This document shows positions 45,940 to 56,855 of a stretch of 64,000 nucleotides of DNA, piece after piece. The stretch comes from Gaeumannomyces sp. JS-464 (lineage: Eukaryota; Ascomycota; Sordariomycetes; Magnaporthales; Magnaporthaceae). Numbering within the stretch: the stretch's first letter is position 1; every line of letters begins with the position of its first letter. The notes beneath the pieces were generated by a model, which saw only the letters and a program-made list of their open reading frames with translations, did not search any database and was not told the origin of the DNA. The stretch lies in NCBI GenBank assembly GCA_002197995.1, contig NGZR01000001.1, positions 13,783,501-13,847,500 on the forward strand, written 5' to 3'. The translations under genes were made by a program, and so were the position numbers.

Positions 45940-47390
45940 CAGCAGTCCTTCATCGACCAGGAAGACACGCCCCAAGGGAGGAGGAGTGACGGCACCCAGG
46001 GGGTATATGTAGAGGAAAGCATCTCGAGTAGTTCCCGTCCTGCCAAGTGTATCTCGTGCCTACCCGGGCCAAAAGTCCCTCGTCCACCGTCCACCGGATG
46101 CTCCCCCACCAGCAGCAACCATCCCCTTATTTTTTTGGAGAAAAGATTTCCAAGTCCGGGTTTCTCGTCCCTCCAGTATACGTAACTACCTTGCTAAGCA
46201 ATTTTTTGGAACGAAGTTATGATTAGCACCATCGTCTGTCATGCTCTCTGGCGGCTATTTCCCTCCAGCTTTCATTTTTTTTTTTCTTTGCCCCTTGCCT
46301 TTTGTAGGCACATCATTTGCTTCCCACCTCCGTCTCCGCCCTCTGCTGCTAAGCAACCCTCCTCCCTTTGTGGCCGTGATTCGAAAGTGTATGTGTGTGG
46401 GATGCCCTGGCCTGTTGCGCTTCCGTTCGCCTGGGTCAGACGCTGGTTGGTCTCGACTCGGGTTTCTTGCTGCTGCTGCCCGGGCTCTCGCTCCATTCAG
46501 GCAAGACATGGAAAAAAGTTGAGGGTTTGACTTGACATTGTCTGTCGAACCACTGGCCATTCCACGACACTGGCGAATTTCACTTTCCCTGTGCTTTTTC
46601 CAACCTATCCAGAAGCTGGGCCAGCCGCGTGGTGATATTGCAGCTGTCCTCTCCATCTGTGCCCTGGCTTTACTCGCAAATTTTTCGAACGCACTGCAGC
46701 CCTTGCATATCATGCACCCAAATCCATCGGCAGTAGCATCATCCCGATACAGAGGAGGCAGCCTTGGAGAATCCGGAGTAACACTCATTAATTCATCCTC
46801 CAACGCGCAGGCCACCGCTGGCATTCATGACTCGGCGCTTCTAGTCAGGGGAAATCTGCATCTGGGGACTGTGGGATCGCGAGTGACATGGATGGTGAAA
46901 GCGTCACGTCTGTGCCATGTGTACATCGAAGGGTGAAAGCGGATGCCTTCCTGGGCTCCTCCACAGCCGATGATCACCCCAGGTGGCGGGTTGGCAATGG
47001 CAACAAGCAACGAAAGCAAACAAGAGAAAGAACGACGGAAAAGGGCCAAAAAAAAGTCAGGTCATCTACCTAGGTAAGTAGCTAATCCAGAGAACGAACA
47101 AAGAAAAAGAAATCTGAAAAGAAAAAAAACGTCCCTTGGGTCAAGCCCCGTCGTGAACCCACCCCAAACGCCGACAAACATCGAGAAGCATCCTGACGAA
47201 ACCCCCCCCCCCCCCCCCATCGAACCACATATTCAAATTCACAAATTCCGGGACGCGACGAAGACTGGAAGTCCCATAGACCATGTCCATGTCCGGTCTG
47301 CGGTGCGTGTGGCGGCGGCAATGGCACGCACAACCAGGCAAAATCTTGTCCGACGCCGACAAAGCTCGAGGCTGCGGATTCTGCATTCTG
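45543..47390. other. Unassigned stretch with a 30-base G run
   Basis: G30 lies at 45909-45938, and a 17-base C run at 47202-47218. Open frames on both strands (for example the minus-strand frame 46255-46824) lack domains and intron logic. No gene is called. Confidence 0.4.
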
Positions 47391-47457
47391 CTGCTGATGC
47401 TGCTGCTGCTGCTGCTGATGCTGCTGATGCTGCTGATGCTGCTGATGCTGCTGTGCG
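47391..47457. repeat. CTG/ATG trinucleotide repeat
   Basis: About 22 CTG/ATG triplets lie here. On the minus strand they read CAG/CAT (poly-Gln/His) or GCA (Ala), depending on frame. Confidence 0.88.
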
Positions 47458-47479
47458 TCGCAGAGTAAAAAAGTTAGCA

Positions 47480-47690
47480 TCTGACGCGACTGCAGCGATG
47501 GACACGAGTGCACCGACCTGGTTGTCTTGACTGTCCTCAACGGCTTGAATGACCCAGGGGCCGCGGCCGATGCTCCAGCCCAAGGGACGACGGGCGAGCA
47601 GCTCGAGGCGGCGGAGAGCAGACTGCTCAGACCGCGCCCGAGATGACTCCTGCCTGTCCCGCGCGGCCCTTGTTGATCCCAGCAGGTGGC
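47480..47690 (-). CDS. Unrecognised coding-like segment
   Basis: The minus strand reads a plausible protein stretch, RSEQSALRRLELLARRPLGW, then SIGRGPWVIQAVEDSQDNQV, GALVSIAAVASDAN, before entering the triplet repeat. There is no recognised family, no clear start and no clear splice sites. It could be part of a gene running through the repeat-rich region. Confidence 0.25.
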
Positions 47691-48075
47691 CCGATGGTCC
47701 TTGTGCTTGGCAGACGATGAAGCTAGTGGCTCAGCGGAAACTGTGCAGCAAAGGGGAGAGGGGTAGCAACAAGAAAGAGAAGAGGCAGAAGCAATTGTGA
47801 CGGTGAGCAAAGGTGAAAGATGGAGAGCTGGCTTACTACGAGTTCCGGTGAAAACGAGAGGGATGGTGAACTTGGACGAAGTCCCACGAGCCCTGGACGC
47901 GCGGCCGAAACCGGAGTCGGCGATCTAGGCAAAGGCGCCGGCACAGATCCAGGTCGCCATGGCTCATCCGGCGTTCTCGCCGGAGCACTCCGTCGGGCTC
48001 AGGCCAGCATCGGTTTTCGACGGGGGATAAAGGCTGGCCGCAACCGACGCAGTGGTCGACGAGAGTGACTCGGAC

Positions 48076-48196
48076 CTCCTTTCTGCTGCTGCTGCTGATG
48101 TGTTTTTGTTGTTGCTGCTGCTGCTGCTGGTGGTGGCAGTGGTGGTGATGGTGGTGGTGATGCTTCTTCTTGTCGTCGTTGCTGTTGTTGTTGCTT
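48076..48196. repeat. CTG / GTG / GTT triplet-rich tract
   Basis: Mixed CTG, GTG and TTG triplets. On the minus strand they read Gln/His/Asn runs. Frames across it are open by composition only. Confidence 0.8.
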
Positions 48197-50079
48197 CCCG
48201 CCCGGTGGCTCGGGGTCGAAGATCGACGTGGGTCTGACCACACGCACCGTGGCCGGGGCGACCTTCCCGCTCCCGCAAGCCGGCCGCCGCACTAGGATGC
48301 TATCATAGCATCCGCATAGGCGGTCTATGGCGGGCGACCGGCTGCGGGAGCCAGCAGGAGGGAGGGCTCGCCCCGGCGGCAAAACCGGGAAGCTAAAGAC
48401 CCAAGAGTGGTATGTCAGCTCGAGCCGTGTCGGAGACGACCAGATGTTGTCAAAGTGCTGTGTGCAAGACGTGCAGCATGAGCTGGTTGGCTGGATGGAT
48501 GGGCAGAAGATATACCTCTCGATGCCGTTCATGCGGCTGCCGTGACCCTCGCACCCTATTGGCCCGGCCAGTATTACAGCATCCGCGCCGTGATACTGAC
48601 TGGGGCGCAGGGGCTATGGCAATAAACGTGTCGATGTAGACCGAATGGTGATGGTGGTGATGGTGGCGGTGGTAGTGGAAATGATGTCGAATAAAGATGA
48701 CCAAAAAAGATGGTGGCCAAAAACGTTCCAAAAAATGGATGAGGATGTTGGTGCCGGCGGTGGGTGGGCTGGAGAAAAGTGATGGAAGAGAGATCAAGTT
48801 TGAAGAAATTTCTGGAGCGGGGAAGCGTCGGGTTTTATGGACGATCCAGATGGGCAGAGAGGAGCAGAAGGACGACACCAGTTGCGGGCGTTCACTCTTC
48901 CAGCCGAGCGCGCTCTCTCACCAGGAGGCAGGAGCAGGCAGCACGTGTGAGTCAAGGAAGGCAGCGCGTGTGCCCTGGGAACGCTGCTCCGGCCGTAGAG
49001 CAGTGAAGGCAGCAGACGGCTTGAGGGGGGTAAGCCACACGCGGCATGGACTACGAGAGATCACGCCATCCTACGTTGGACTTGCATGTGAGCGTTGCTG
49101 TCCGGTCTCTTTCTGACAGGCGCCTCCGTCTGGGAATGCCGCGTCCCATGCAGGCAGCGAGCGTCCATGGAGGTGTGCATCTAGTAGGCCCGGAGGCAAT
49201 GGACCGGCTCCCCTTGCACTGGCAGGAGAGGCAGGCACCGGGCAAAAGTGAGCCTATTCCCCTTTGCGTGTTGCAGGTCGAGGAGCGAGCCTGCCAAATC
49301 TGGCAAGAGAGCATGCAACACTATGGCATCATCAAGACAAGCCGTCCCGTGTCCAGGCGCAGACTCGAGGGGGTGGACGGGTCTTGGGCGACACACACCT
49401 TCGAGAGGGGTGTCAACAATCATGAGGCGTGCCGTCAAGATCTCGCTGGTGCTCTCTCTGCTGAGGCGGAGGGAGTTGAGTGCCAGTCTGGAGGAAATGC
49501 TTCGTCCAGGGCTGCGCCGCTGCCATGGCAAGCACAACACTTCTGAGGCTCACAGCACGAAGTGCAGAGCAGTAACAGCCGCAGGCACCGCACCCTTCCA
49601 TCCTCGAGCAGCCGCAGAGCTAGAGTCACGCAGAGGTAAAGAGGGTTGCTTCTCCTGGATGTCCCACAGCAGCAGGGCACTTGTGAGACAGGCATCCTTC
49701 CGATTCCTCCGTCCCAGGTGCAATGGAGTGTCTGCGAGTGCTTTCCTGTACGCATACACTGTCATCTGACCATTCCCGGAGAAACAACGCCGTTGCTTTC
49801 TTATCCCAGACTCGTGCGTGCTTGATTTCGCTGCCGCGACAGGAGGTTAAGGACCTCAACCGAAACTGTCCTGGCCGGACATGCCTGGAGTTACACAGTC
49901 TGCGCACTGTGAATGAATGGGGACATGTAATTTCTAGCACAGTGTCTTGCCGAACGTAATGGAAATTGACCAATGGCAACGACAATGTACGCGGACGGTG
50001 ATGTTGAAATGGAACTGGCGTGCAATGGCGGGCAGCGATTGCCCAAGGAAGATGGCAGATGCTACACGTCCTACTCGTC
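48197..50079. other. Unassigned stretch
   Basis: Several 60-170 codon frames exist (for example plus strand 49046-49546), but none shows a domain, and competing antisense frames are equally open. A GGT/GAT repeat lies near 48645-48680. No gene is called. Confidence 0.35.
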
Positions 50080-50510
50080 CCGCCCATCAATCTTGCTCCC
50101 ATTGACCCGGCGCGTCAGACTCCTCCAGTCTTCCCTCGACCAACACATCCTGCCTGCCCCTCGGGACCGTCGGTTGCCTCCTCCACAGATGCTTCCGCAA
50201 CTAAAGCAACCCCGGGCACGCTCGCCGCCGTCGACTTGGAAGATCTAACCCACAGCATTCTTTTGCCCATGTCCTTGCCCAAGTGCCTGGCACCCGAGCT
50301 CGCCAACCTCGGCAAAACACCCTGGGGACTGGGCCCGAGCTGGTTGACGAGTTCTCCAAGAGCTTCTGGAAGCGGCGGACAGGGCGAAATTCTGGAACAG
50401 GCGGTCGGTCGCGAACCTCACGGACGAGAGCGAGCCTTACCGCACGACGACATTCGAGATGGCCGGGCGATCGTCAGCTACCAGGCTGCCGCAGCTCGTC
50501 CGCCAAAAAA
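50080..50510 (+). CDS. Unrecognised coding segment, frame-broken
   Basis: A protein-like reading starts among proline-rich residues, passes LAAVDLEDLTHSILLPMSLP and KCLAPELANLGKTPWGLGP, changes frame near 50335 to ELVDEFSKSFWK, then again near 50370 to AADRAKFWNRRSVANLTDES and EPYRTTTFEMAGR, ending in unrelated sequence. Coherent composition across frames suggests a real coding exon with one-base errors or decay. I know no matching family. Confidence 0.35.
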
Positions 50511-50899
50511 AATAAACGGCACACCAAAACCACATTTCCTTTCCTATATCCAGGCCACTGAGACCGGCGTGCCGGGATCCTGGTCTGTGGCAATTTCGTG
50601 CCATTTCCATCTCCCAACATGCCACGCTTGCCCCCACCAACCGCAGCTCCTCGACTGACAAGATCCTCGGAGCTTCTGCTGGCCGTGCAAGTTCCAGGTC
50701 GCAGGGTACGGTGCCGCAGCCACAAGCCCCAACCAGGCCGGTATCGGCGCCGACAAGGAGGGCGGCTGTACAAGGGCAGGGGCGTGATTAACACAAGCTG
50801 ATGATTTGCGTTTCCTGGGATTCTTCGTTGAAGAGCAATAATTGCAATGCTATATAGGGCAAGTAATTCCAGACCGAGTGCCTGTCCAAGCTGCATACT

Positions 50900-51120
50900 G
50901 ACTTCGCTATGATGCTCCAGAGTCACTCGGAGATCAAGCACTACGCGCTGCTGTGGGTCGGCGCGGCCCATGATCAAGGGGGTGGGAGACCATCATCCGT
51001 TCGGCGAGCGACGGTAACGAGCGTCGCCAGTTGTTTGAGGGCTACGTGCGCGACCTCAAAGCTCGCCCACGCGCAGAATATCACGCCGCCGCACCGAATC
51101 GTCGTCGATGCCCAACCTAG
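50900..51120 (+). pseudogene. FF-domain fragment (Urn1/Prp40-type), broken
   Basis: The reading MMLQSHSEIKHYA, then (after frame changes) SARPMIKG, then WETIIRSASDGNERRQLFEG and YVRDLKAR resembles an FF domain, the roughly 60-residue helical module of splicing-associated proteins (the family pattern has HPEIKHYTRW...RP.I.G..T.R....E.ERRQLFE.Y...L). Two frame changes occur within it, and no neighbouring WW or further FF domains are seen. A second partial copy lies at 51468-51530. Confidence 0.5.
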
Positions 51121-51467
51121 CATCACGACGTGCCCCTTTGGTGCTCATCCTACAACACGAGGGGAACGTACGTCACACAGATCGGTCCATTCGGTCCTGA
51201 AACATAAGATCTTTTCGGACGACACTCTGTTGTCCTGCACACCGATTCTGGCCCTTGAGGCCACTACCCGGTCCCCTGGCAGGCGGTGTAAGTCGCCTTT
51301 CTCTCCACGATTCCTCCCCATTTTCCGCCTCTCTGGCACTTATTCGCCACCACTAACTTTTTGCCTTCCGCTTTACAGCCGTCCAGCGCGGACGGCATGT
51401 GTGTGATGCTGGGTTGGTTGCATAATACGAGGAAGTCCCTTCGCCACGACGGTTCAAAGTCTCGCCG

Positions 51468-51530
51468 AGATCAAGCACTACACGCGCTGGGAGTGGACTC
51501 ATGATGTTCATGGACTTTACAAAACACCGA
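51468..51530 (+). pseudogene. Second FF-domain fragment
   Basis: VQSLAEIKHYTRWEW repeats the EIKHYTRW signature found in the fragment at 50900-51120. It ends within about 10 further residues. It is either a partial duplication or a second module of the same decayed gene. Confidence 0.4.
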
Positions 51531-53040
51531 GGTAGATGGAACTTTCCAGTGGATAGGGATATTTGGGAGGCAACGCGGGCGTAGCTTGATTACGACAATA
51601 CATAACAGCTTTCTTTGTTGCCGACATCAATGGCGTCCTGCCTGTCATCGACGTTCATGCAGGCTTCTAAAAGTACCTGTCCGGAAAAGGCCACTAATTC
51701 TCTCTCTGACTTGTCCCTAAATAACCTGCGCCTCAAGTTGCTCACCATACTTCTCTCCACTGTGTATGTACGTCCACGCCATTTGTGTCCTCTGCCAAAC
51801 CACCCTCCCAAATAAAAATCGGCACCACGGGTTAAGAACACTACTAGGTAAATTGTTATAAAAAATCAAAACAGAAAAAAAAGCAATAAGAATTTCCAAG
51901 GTAGATAGGATACAGTATAAGAAATAGGATATATGAAAAGAGTTAAAATGTGCAAGTAGAAAAAGAATAATGGAAAAGAGGCAGGATATATATAGGAAAG
52001 GAAATGTAGTTTGGAGTGCCGTTTATCTTTTTGGCGGACGAGCAAGCCTCATGCTTCTCCTGATTTCAACACCTGCAGCCTATCTAGCGCGGTATAGTGC
52101 TCGATCCTCGGTTGCCTGTTAAAATCCACATCGAAGTCAGAATGCCTCAGGGTCATATACGCCGTTTAGACAAGCACTCTGGCTCCTGGTAGCGCGGGAA
52201 CAACTGCCGAAATTTATTTTCCTCCATCGCTGGACGACCTCCCATCCCTCCTAACGACCAGTACATGACGCAATAAACACCTGCATGGCCAAAAGTCTTC
52301 CGAGTAACCAATCATGTGCTTTCCTTCAGAAAAAGGCCCTACCTGGCCAGGACTTCCTTCCGGAGATCCGCCGTGAAAGATTCTAATATCCGGGCCCGCA
52401 AGCGTACTATTTAGTGCGCCAACCCGGACGGGGACGCCCTCGAAGAATATGAGGGCGTTTGGGCCGCAGGCGCGATTTGTCATGGAGGTAACAAAGTCGA
52501 GGGCACAGTATCCTGAACATATACGTGAGCCAAATTCGCTGGGAAGAGAGGTTTCTCTTTTGTAAAACAGTCTGCTGTCGTGTTCCAAAGTCAGAATGTG
52601 GCTGAAGTTCCGGGTAAGGAACCACCAATAGGGGAAGGGAGAAACACAGGATGCTCGTAAACAGAGCGTTTGTGCGTCAAAGTAGTTGTTAAGAGACTGG
52701 GACTTGTGTTTGCGCAGGGAAGATGCCTCACCCCCAAAGAACCGGAGTACCAGCGGTCAGTAACCGCGACAGGGCTAATGTGCCACAGGAAAAGTCACAA
52801 GCATGCAGGCACAGAAAGCTGTCGAGCAAGAGCTGCAACCTACTCGGCGGCGGCGACGACAACGACATAGGAGAAGACGCACCTAGGAAAGCTGCTCCGT
52901 TACAGATTCACCCAAACCCCGGAGAAGTTTGTGCTCGTTTTGCCGCTTCGTCTCTTTCACGACAAAGACGTGGGGGAGGGGGCGTTCTTGTCCTTAGCCA
53001 ACAGCGGGATGTGGAGCAGAATCGCGAGCGGCGAGGATGA
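51531..53040. other. Unassigned stretch
   Basis: The minus-strand frame 52214-52588 (124 codons) is moderately protein-like, with glycine/proline-rich content, but no family is recognised. Nothing else is supported. An abrupt change to AT-rich sequence occurs at about 53041. Confidence 0.35.
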
Positions 53041-53710
53041 CTAGCTCGGAAACCATATTATTAAGTGAAATAACGTAATTAAAGTGGAAAGAATTGTAAG
53101 CGTTTTAACGCTTAATAATAAGCCATTACTTAAACCGTATAAAAATTTAATCATTTGGTTAAAAATAACTTAAAGATATTTATAATATAACGGTAATTAA
53201 AAGTAATGTCATTATTATTAAAAAGCTTTTTTAAAAAGCCTTTTGCTTTTACGTATAACTTTATCGCGCGTTTATTCAGTTTTAAATGCGGTATAAAAAG
53301 GGTTTTAAAAACGATTAAAAAAGAAGCTAAAAAGTTAAGTTGTAATTATAACAAAATTAGGTAAATCTAATTAACAAACAGTATTATAACGTATTAATAA
53401 AAAAATTCGCAGTTAAGTTACGGTTATAAATAAGTAAAGGTAAAGTTAAATTAAATAAATTAAAAACGAAAAAATGTAATTTAATTATTATAAACCATTT
53501 ACAAATAAGGTAACATTTATCGCACTGTTTTTAATTATGCATTTTTTTACAGCCCGTTTTATTACTTATATAGCTTTTTATATTTTTAATTTTATAAGCA
53601 ATCGTTTTATCCGTTATGTTTATTTTCGTTTAAATAATTCTTAAAAAAAGTTTTAATACATTATAAATTTATTAACGCGGCTTTTTTTACGTTTTATTAT
53701 AATGTTAAAG
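53041..53710. mobile_element. AT-rich transposon remains
   Basis: Very AT-rich, with most remaining C and G in CpG, the same signature as the 23-32 kb graveyard. No protein motif is legible. It probably is the internal 3' part of the LTR element whose LTR follows. Confidence 0.5.
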
Positions 53711-53880
53711 TGTTACGACCGTAGCTAGAAAAAAAGCCTGCAGGCAGCTATTTAAAAGTAGGCGGTTTAGGGAGGGAGGCGTCCTTAACCCCGCACTTAC
53801 GTTATGTAGCGGGTTATATACATAAATAGGCGATAACTCCGATATATCGAAATTAAACATATTACTTTTAGCATTAAATA
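53711..53880 (+). repeat. Probable Gypsy-type LTR
   Basis: It starts TGTTACGACCGTAGCTAG and keeps unmutated GC-rich pieces (GGCGGTTTAGGGAGGGAGGC) and a TATA-like TTATATACAT. TGTTACGACC starts are common in fungal Gypsy LTRs. The right boundary is uncertain, and no second LTR is in the window, so it may be a solo or 3' LTR. Confidence 0.4.
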
Positions 53881-54334
53881 ATATATGCGATTATCACCCC
53901 CATATACTTCTTTGCTCCTTTTTTATTTGCTTAGATTTTGTTTTTATACTTTCGTATTTTTTATACATTTTTCTCGCCGCGGTTTTATATTTGCCCTCCT
54001 TCCACAAACACCTGGTGGCCACAGGTGGTGTCGGTGGGCGAAATTGTTGTTGTGTTGTTCTTCCTTAAGGGGCAGGGGGCAGGAGGGAGGCCGGCTGGTC
54101 GGTGGGTTTCCGCGCGTTAAAAAGGCAATTATTAAGGAGATTGGTTTTGGCCGGCGCGTGGATTCAATTCGGTCATCACTTTTCTTCGTATGGATGCTTA
54201 CGCCTTCCGTCCATTCGAGACTTCTAAAGATTGTTCCTTTTTTTCCTCTCCCAAAGCCTGCGTCACTCTCAGAGACCATTTCCCAACTCGCGTCATCCTC
54301 CGTGTACACGTTGTTCTCCGCGGTCGTGCCGGCA

Positions 54335-55489
54335 TCAGCCGCTGCTGTCTGCGGCGCCGTGCTCGTCCGGCCTGGGGCTACTGGCGGAAGAGGTATCATC
54401 CTCTTCGTCCCCCGAATCCGCGAGGTGCTCCCAAAGGTTGGGGTACACCCAGTTCCCGGGGATCCCCGAAGTCGAGGCGGGCCCGTCTTGCAGAATGCTC
54501 ATCAGCTGGTCGTGCTTTTGACTGATATATTCCAACATGATGATGGGCGTGAGGCACGCCTCCCTAGCGTCCCTGATGAAAACCAGCACTTCGGACCGAT
54601 CGCCGGGGATGATGGGCTCGGGCCTCCAGATCTGAAGGCTCGTTTCCGGGTCCAGCAGCACGGGCCAGCAGTTCTTGTTGGCCACTTGGACCGACCGCAT
54701 CAGCTGGAAGATCTGGGATCTGAGGAGTCCCAGCTTCTCCGCCAGCGGGTATTCGGGGGCTGTGATTTCGTCGCGCCTGAGCCTGACGATGTCGGTCAGC
54801 ACCGACCGGTCGCTCGTATGCAGCGCCTCCAGGTCGAACATGTGCCGGATCTTGGTTATGGCGAGGGCGACCTTCTGCGCGAGGGTGAGGCGGACGCAGT
54901 GGAGCTCGACGGGGTCGCCGACGGCGTCGGCGTTGCGCACGTCGAGGAATTGGGCGCGAGGCGACGTCGTCGCCCTGGCCCAGGCGGTCGTCGAGGCTGG
55001 CCGTGGCCCACCACTTGACAAAGTCGTAGCAGCCCTGCTCGCGCCGCAGGCGCAGGAGGACGAATGGCACTACGTCGCGTGCGTTGAGCTGGTCCGTGTG
55101 GTCGTGGCGGAGGGAGAAGACGAGGGCGGAAAGCTGGTTTCTGCACGCCCTGTGGCTATCCACCCTGCCGGCAGCCCTGGTGAGCTCCATGCTAGCGGCC
55201 AGAAACTCTTTGGTCCGGGGACCAGTCAGAAGCGGCCCCGTGGAGCCTTTCAAGGATGTGATGCGGGCGGGCCGCCGTTGGCTTCAACTCGGGCCTTGTC
55301 CACGGCTGCCCTGACTACCGGCAAGGCCTGGCAGACGGCCTCGCACGCCTCCTTGTGCGCTGCGTAGTGAAGCTGCTGGTGTTCTCTTGAGCAGTAGCTG
55401 ATCATTCGCACCGCGCGCAGCCGCGTGTGCCCTCGCTCTTGCCGCACACGAAGTAGGAATCGCCCGTGGTTTTGGTTGAGGGGCGACAT
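54335..55489 (-). CDS. MYND-finger protein, frame-broken
   Basis: The start at 55489 (MSPLNQNHG) leads, with frame changes, into an MYND zinc finger: VCGKSEGTRGCARCE then ISYCSREHQQLHYAAHKEAC and EAV (about 55340-55465). The residue expected to be the first cysteine reads Tyr (SYFVCG). The rest continues as KEFLAASMELTRAAGRVDSH, ARDVVPFVLLRLRREQGCYD and FVKWWATASLDDRLG (frame 2), then, after a one-base deletion near 54960, FLDVRNADAVGDPVELHCVR through to an acidic serine-rich tail and a stop at 54335. This layout (N-terminal MYND followed by a helical region) is common in uncharacterised fungal MYND proteins. MYND fingers mediate protein-protein contacts. About three one-base corrections are needed. 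Confidence 0.65.
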
Positions 55490-56855
55490 GGCGGCGGCGA
55501 TGATTTGGTCGAGGTTTTGGGTGGCAGAATTGGTGGGATGGTGAAGATGCTGACGCCACTTATGGCTGGGAAAGCGGTTGTTCGAGAGCGTCGAACGTTT
55601 CGAGCGTGTAGAGATGTGTCGAATTATGTTGACGGTACAGTTGAGATGCGGTCTTGGAATCTTCTGTCTCGGGTTCTTTGCGCGCGGTGTGATATCAGCA
55701 TACAAACGAAACGGAATCCAATGGAGAGAGACGAGCCGTACGACACGCCCGGGGCTGTGGCGGCCTCTTGTTGGCTAGGTAGGTAGGTAGCTACTTTCCA
55801 CCTCCTGTTTTTTTCCTGAGCTCTAGTCCTTTCCCCGAATGCATCGTCGTGCCACTTGGGAATGGGAAAGAGCACTGGTCGTAACGGGGAGAAGGGTCCG
55901 GGGGCAATAGAGGAGAAGCAAGAAGAAGGGAAAAAGTCGGAGTGGAATAATGTAAAGAGAATGATTTTCGGCACCAGGACGGCCAAGCCAAGAAAAGAAA
56001 TAAAGAGGAAAAATCAAAAGTTGGTGGTGGTACGTGCCTATGATAGCAAAAAGGAGTGATTTGAGGATATAGTCTTGGGGACTGCTGCTAGTTCCTCTGC
56101 ACAGGCCGTCTTATCACATCCTTTTTCTCCCCTTTCTCTTTTCTTGGTATTCCCATCCTTTCCTTAGGTACCTTACCTTGTCGCATCTCTCTCCTCCCGT
56201 CTTCCTCTTGTCCTTATATGTTTCGTCTCTTTTTTCGCTTCTCGTCTTTTCCTCCCGACCGTCCCGTCAATAGCTTTTTTTCCTCCTTCTACTACTGAAT
56301 CTCAGACCAAATACTACCAACCGCATTGTCTTCTTTTATGCACGCACCAAATCGCCTACCCCGGGCTTATGTGAAGCTTTGAAAGCTAGCTACCCTACCT
56401 ACCTACCTATCTACCTACCTACCTACCCTATCTAGGTGGCCTCCAACCGTGTATGAAGCAAGATTGGGACCCCTAAAAGCTGGCCGCCACAGTAAATCCC
56501 CCCAAGTTAGAGCCGCGGGCGGTGCTGTCCTGGCTTCTCCTGTGAGGGACAACCTCACCGTCTGACCCCGCAAAGGTTCCTCTCCCTCTGCTCTCATCAC
56601 CGAAAGCCACCCCCGGTATCTACAAAGACAAAAGCGGGTGACAACACAAGACCATGAACATACAAAAAAGATCAGAAGAGAAAGACTGAGGCTTCCTTCC
56701 TTGCATGAGGCAGAGGACGCAATCCCCAGAAGAGATGCCCTCTCCTCCCACCACCAACCTCTTGTTTTCCCCTCATCTCTACATACTTGAAGAAAGAAAA
56801 GCCAGCCCAGAGCTGCCCACGACGTTTGTCTATCTTCCTATCTTTTCTCCCCTCT
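55490..56855. other. Intergenic with CTAC microsatellite
   Basis: This separates the MYND gene from the large acidic-protein gene. A TACC/TATC repeat lies at about 56388-56427, and pyrimidine-rich sequence at 56100-56300. Nothing coding is supported. Confidence 0.5.

Noticed and set aside
47082..47810. Poly-Gln protein (242-codon minus-strand frame)
   Set aside because: The frame is open mostly because of the CTG repeat; a different frame upstream of the repeat looks more protein-like, so the ORF as a whole is not supported.
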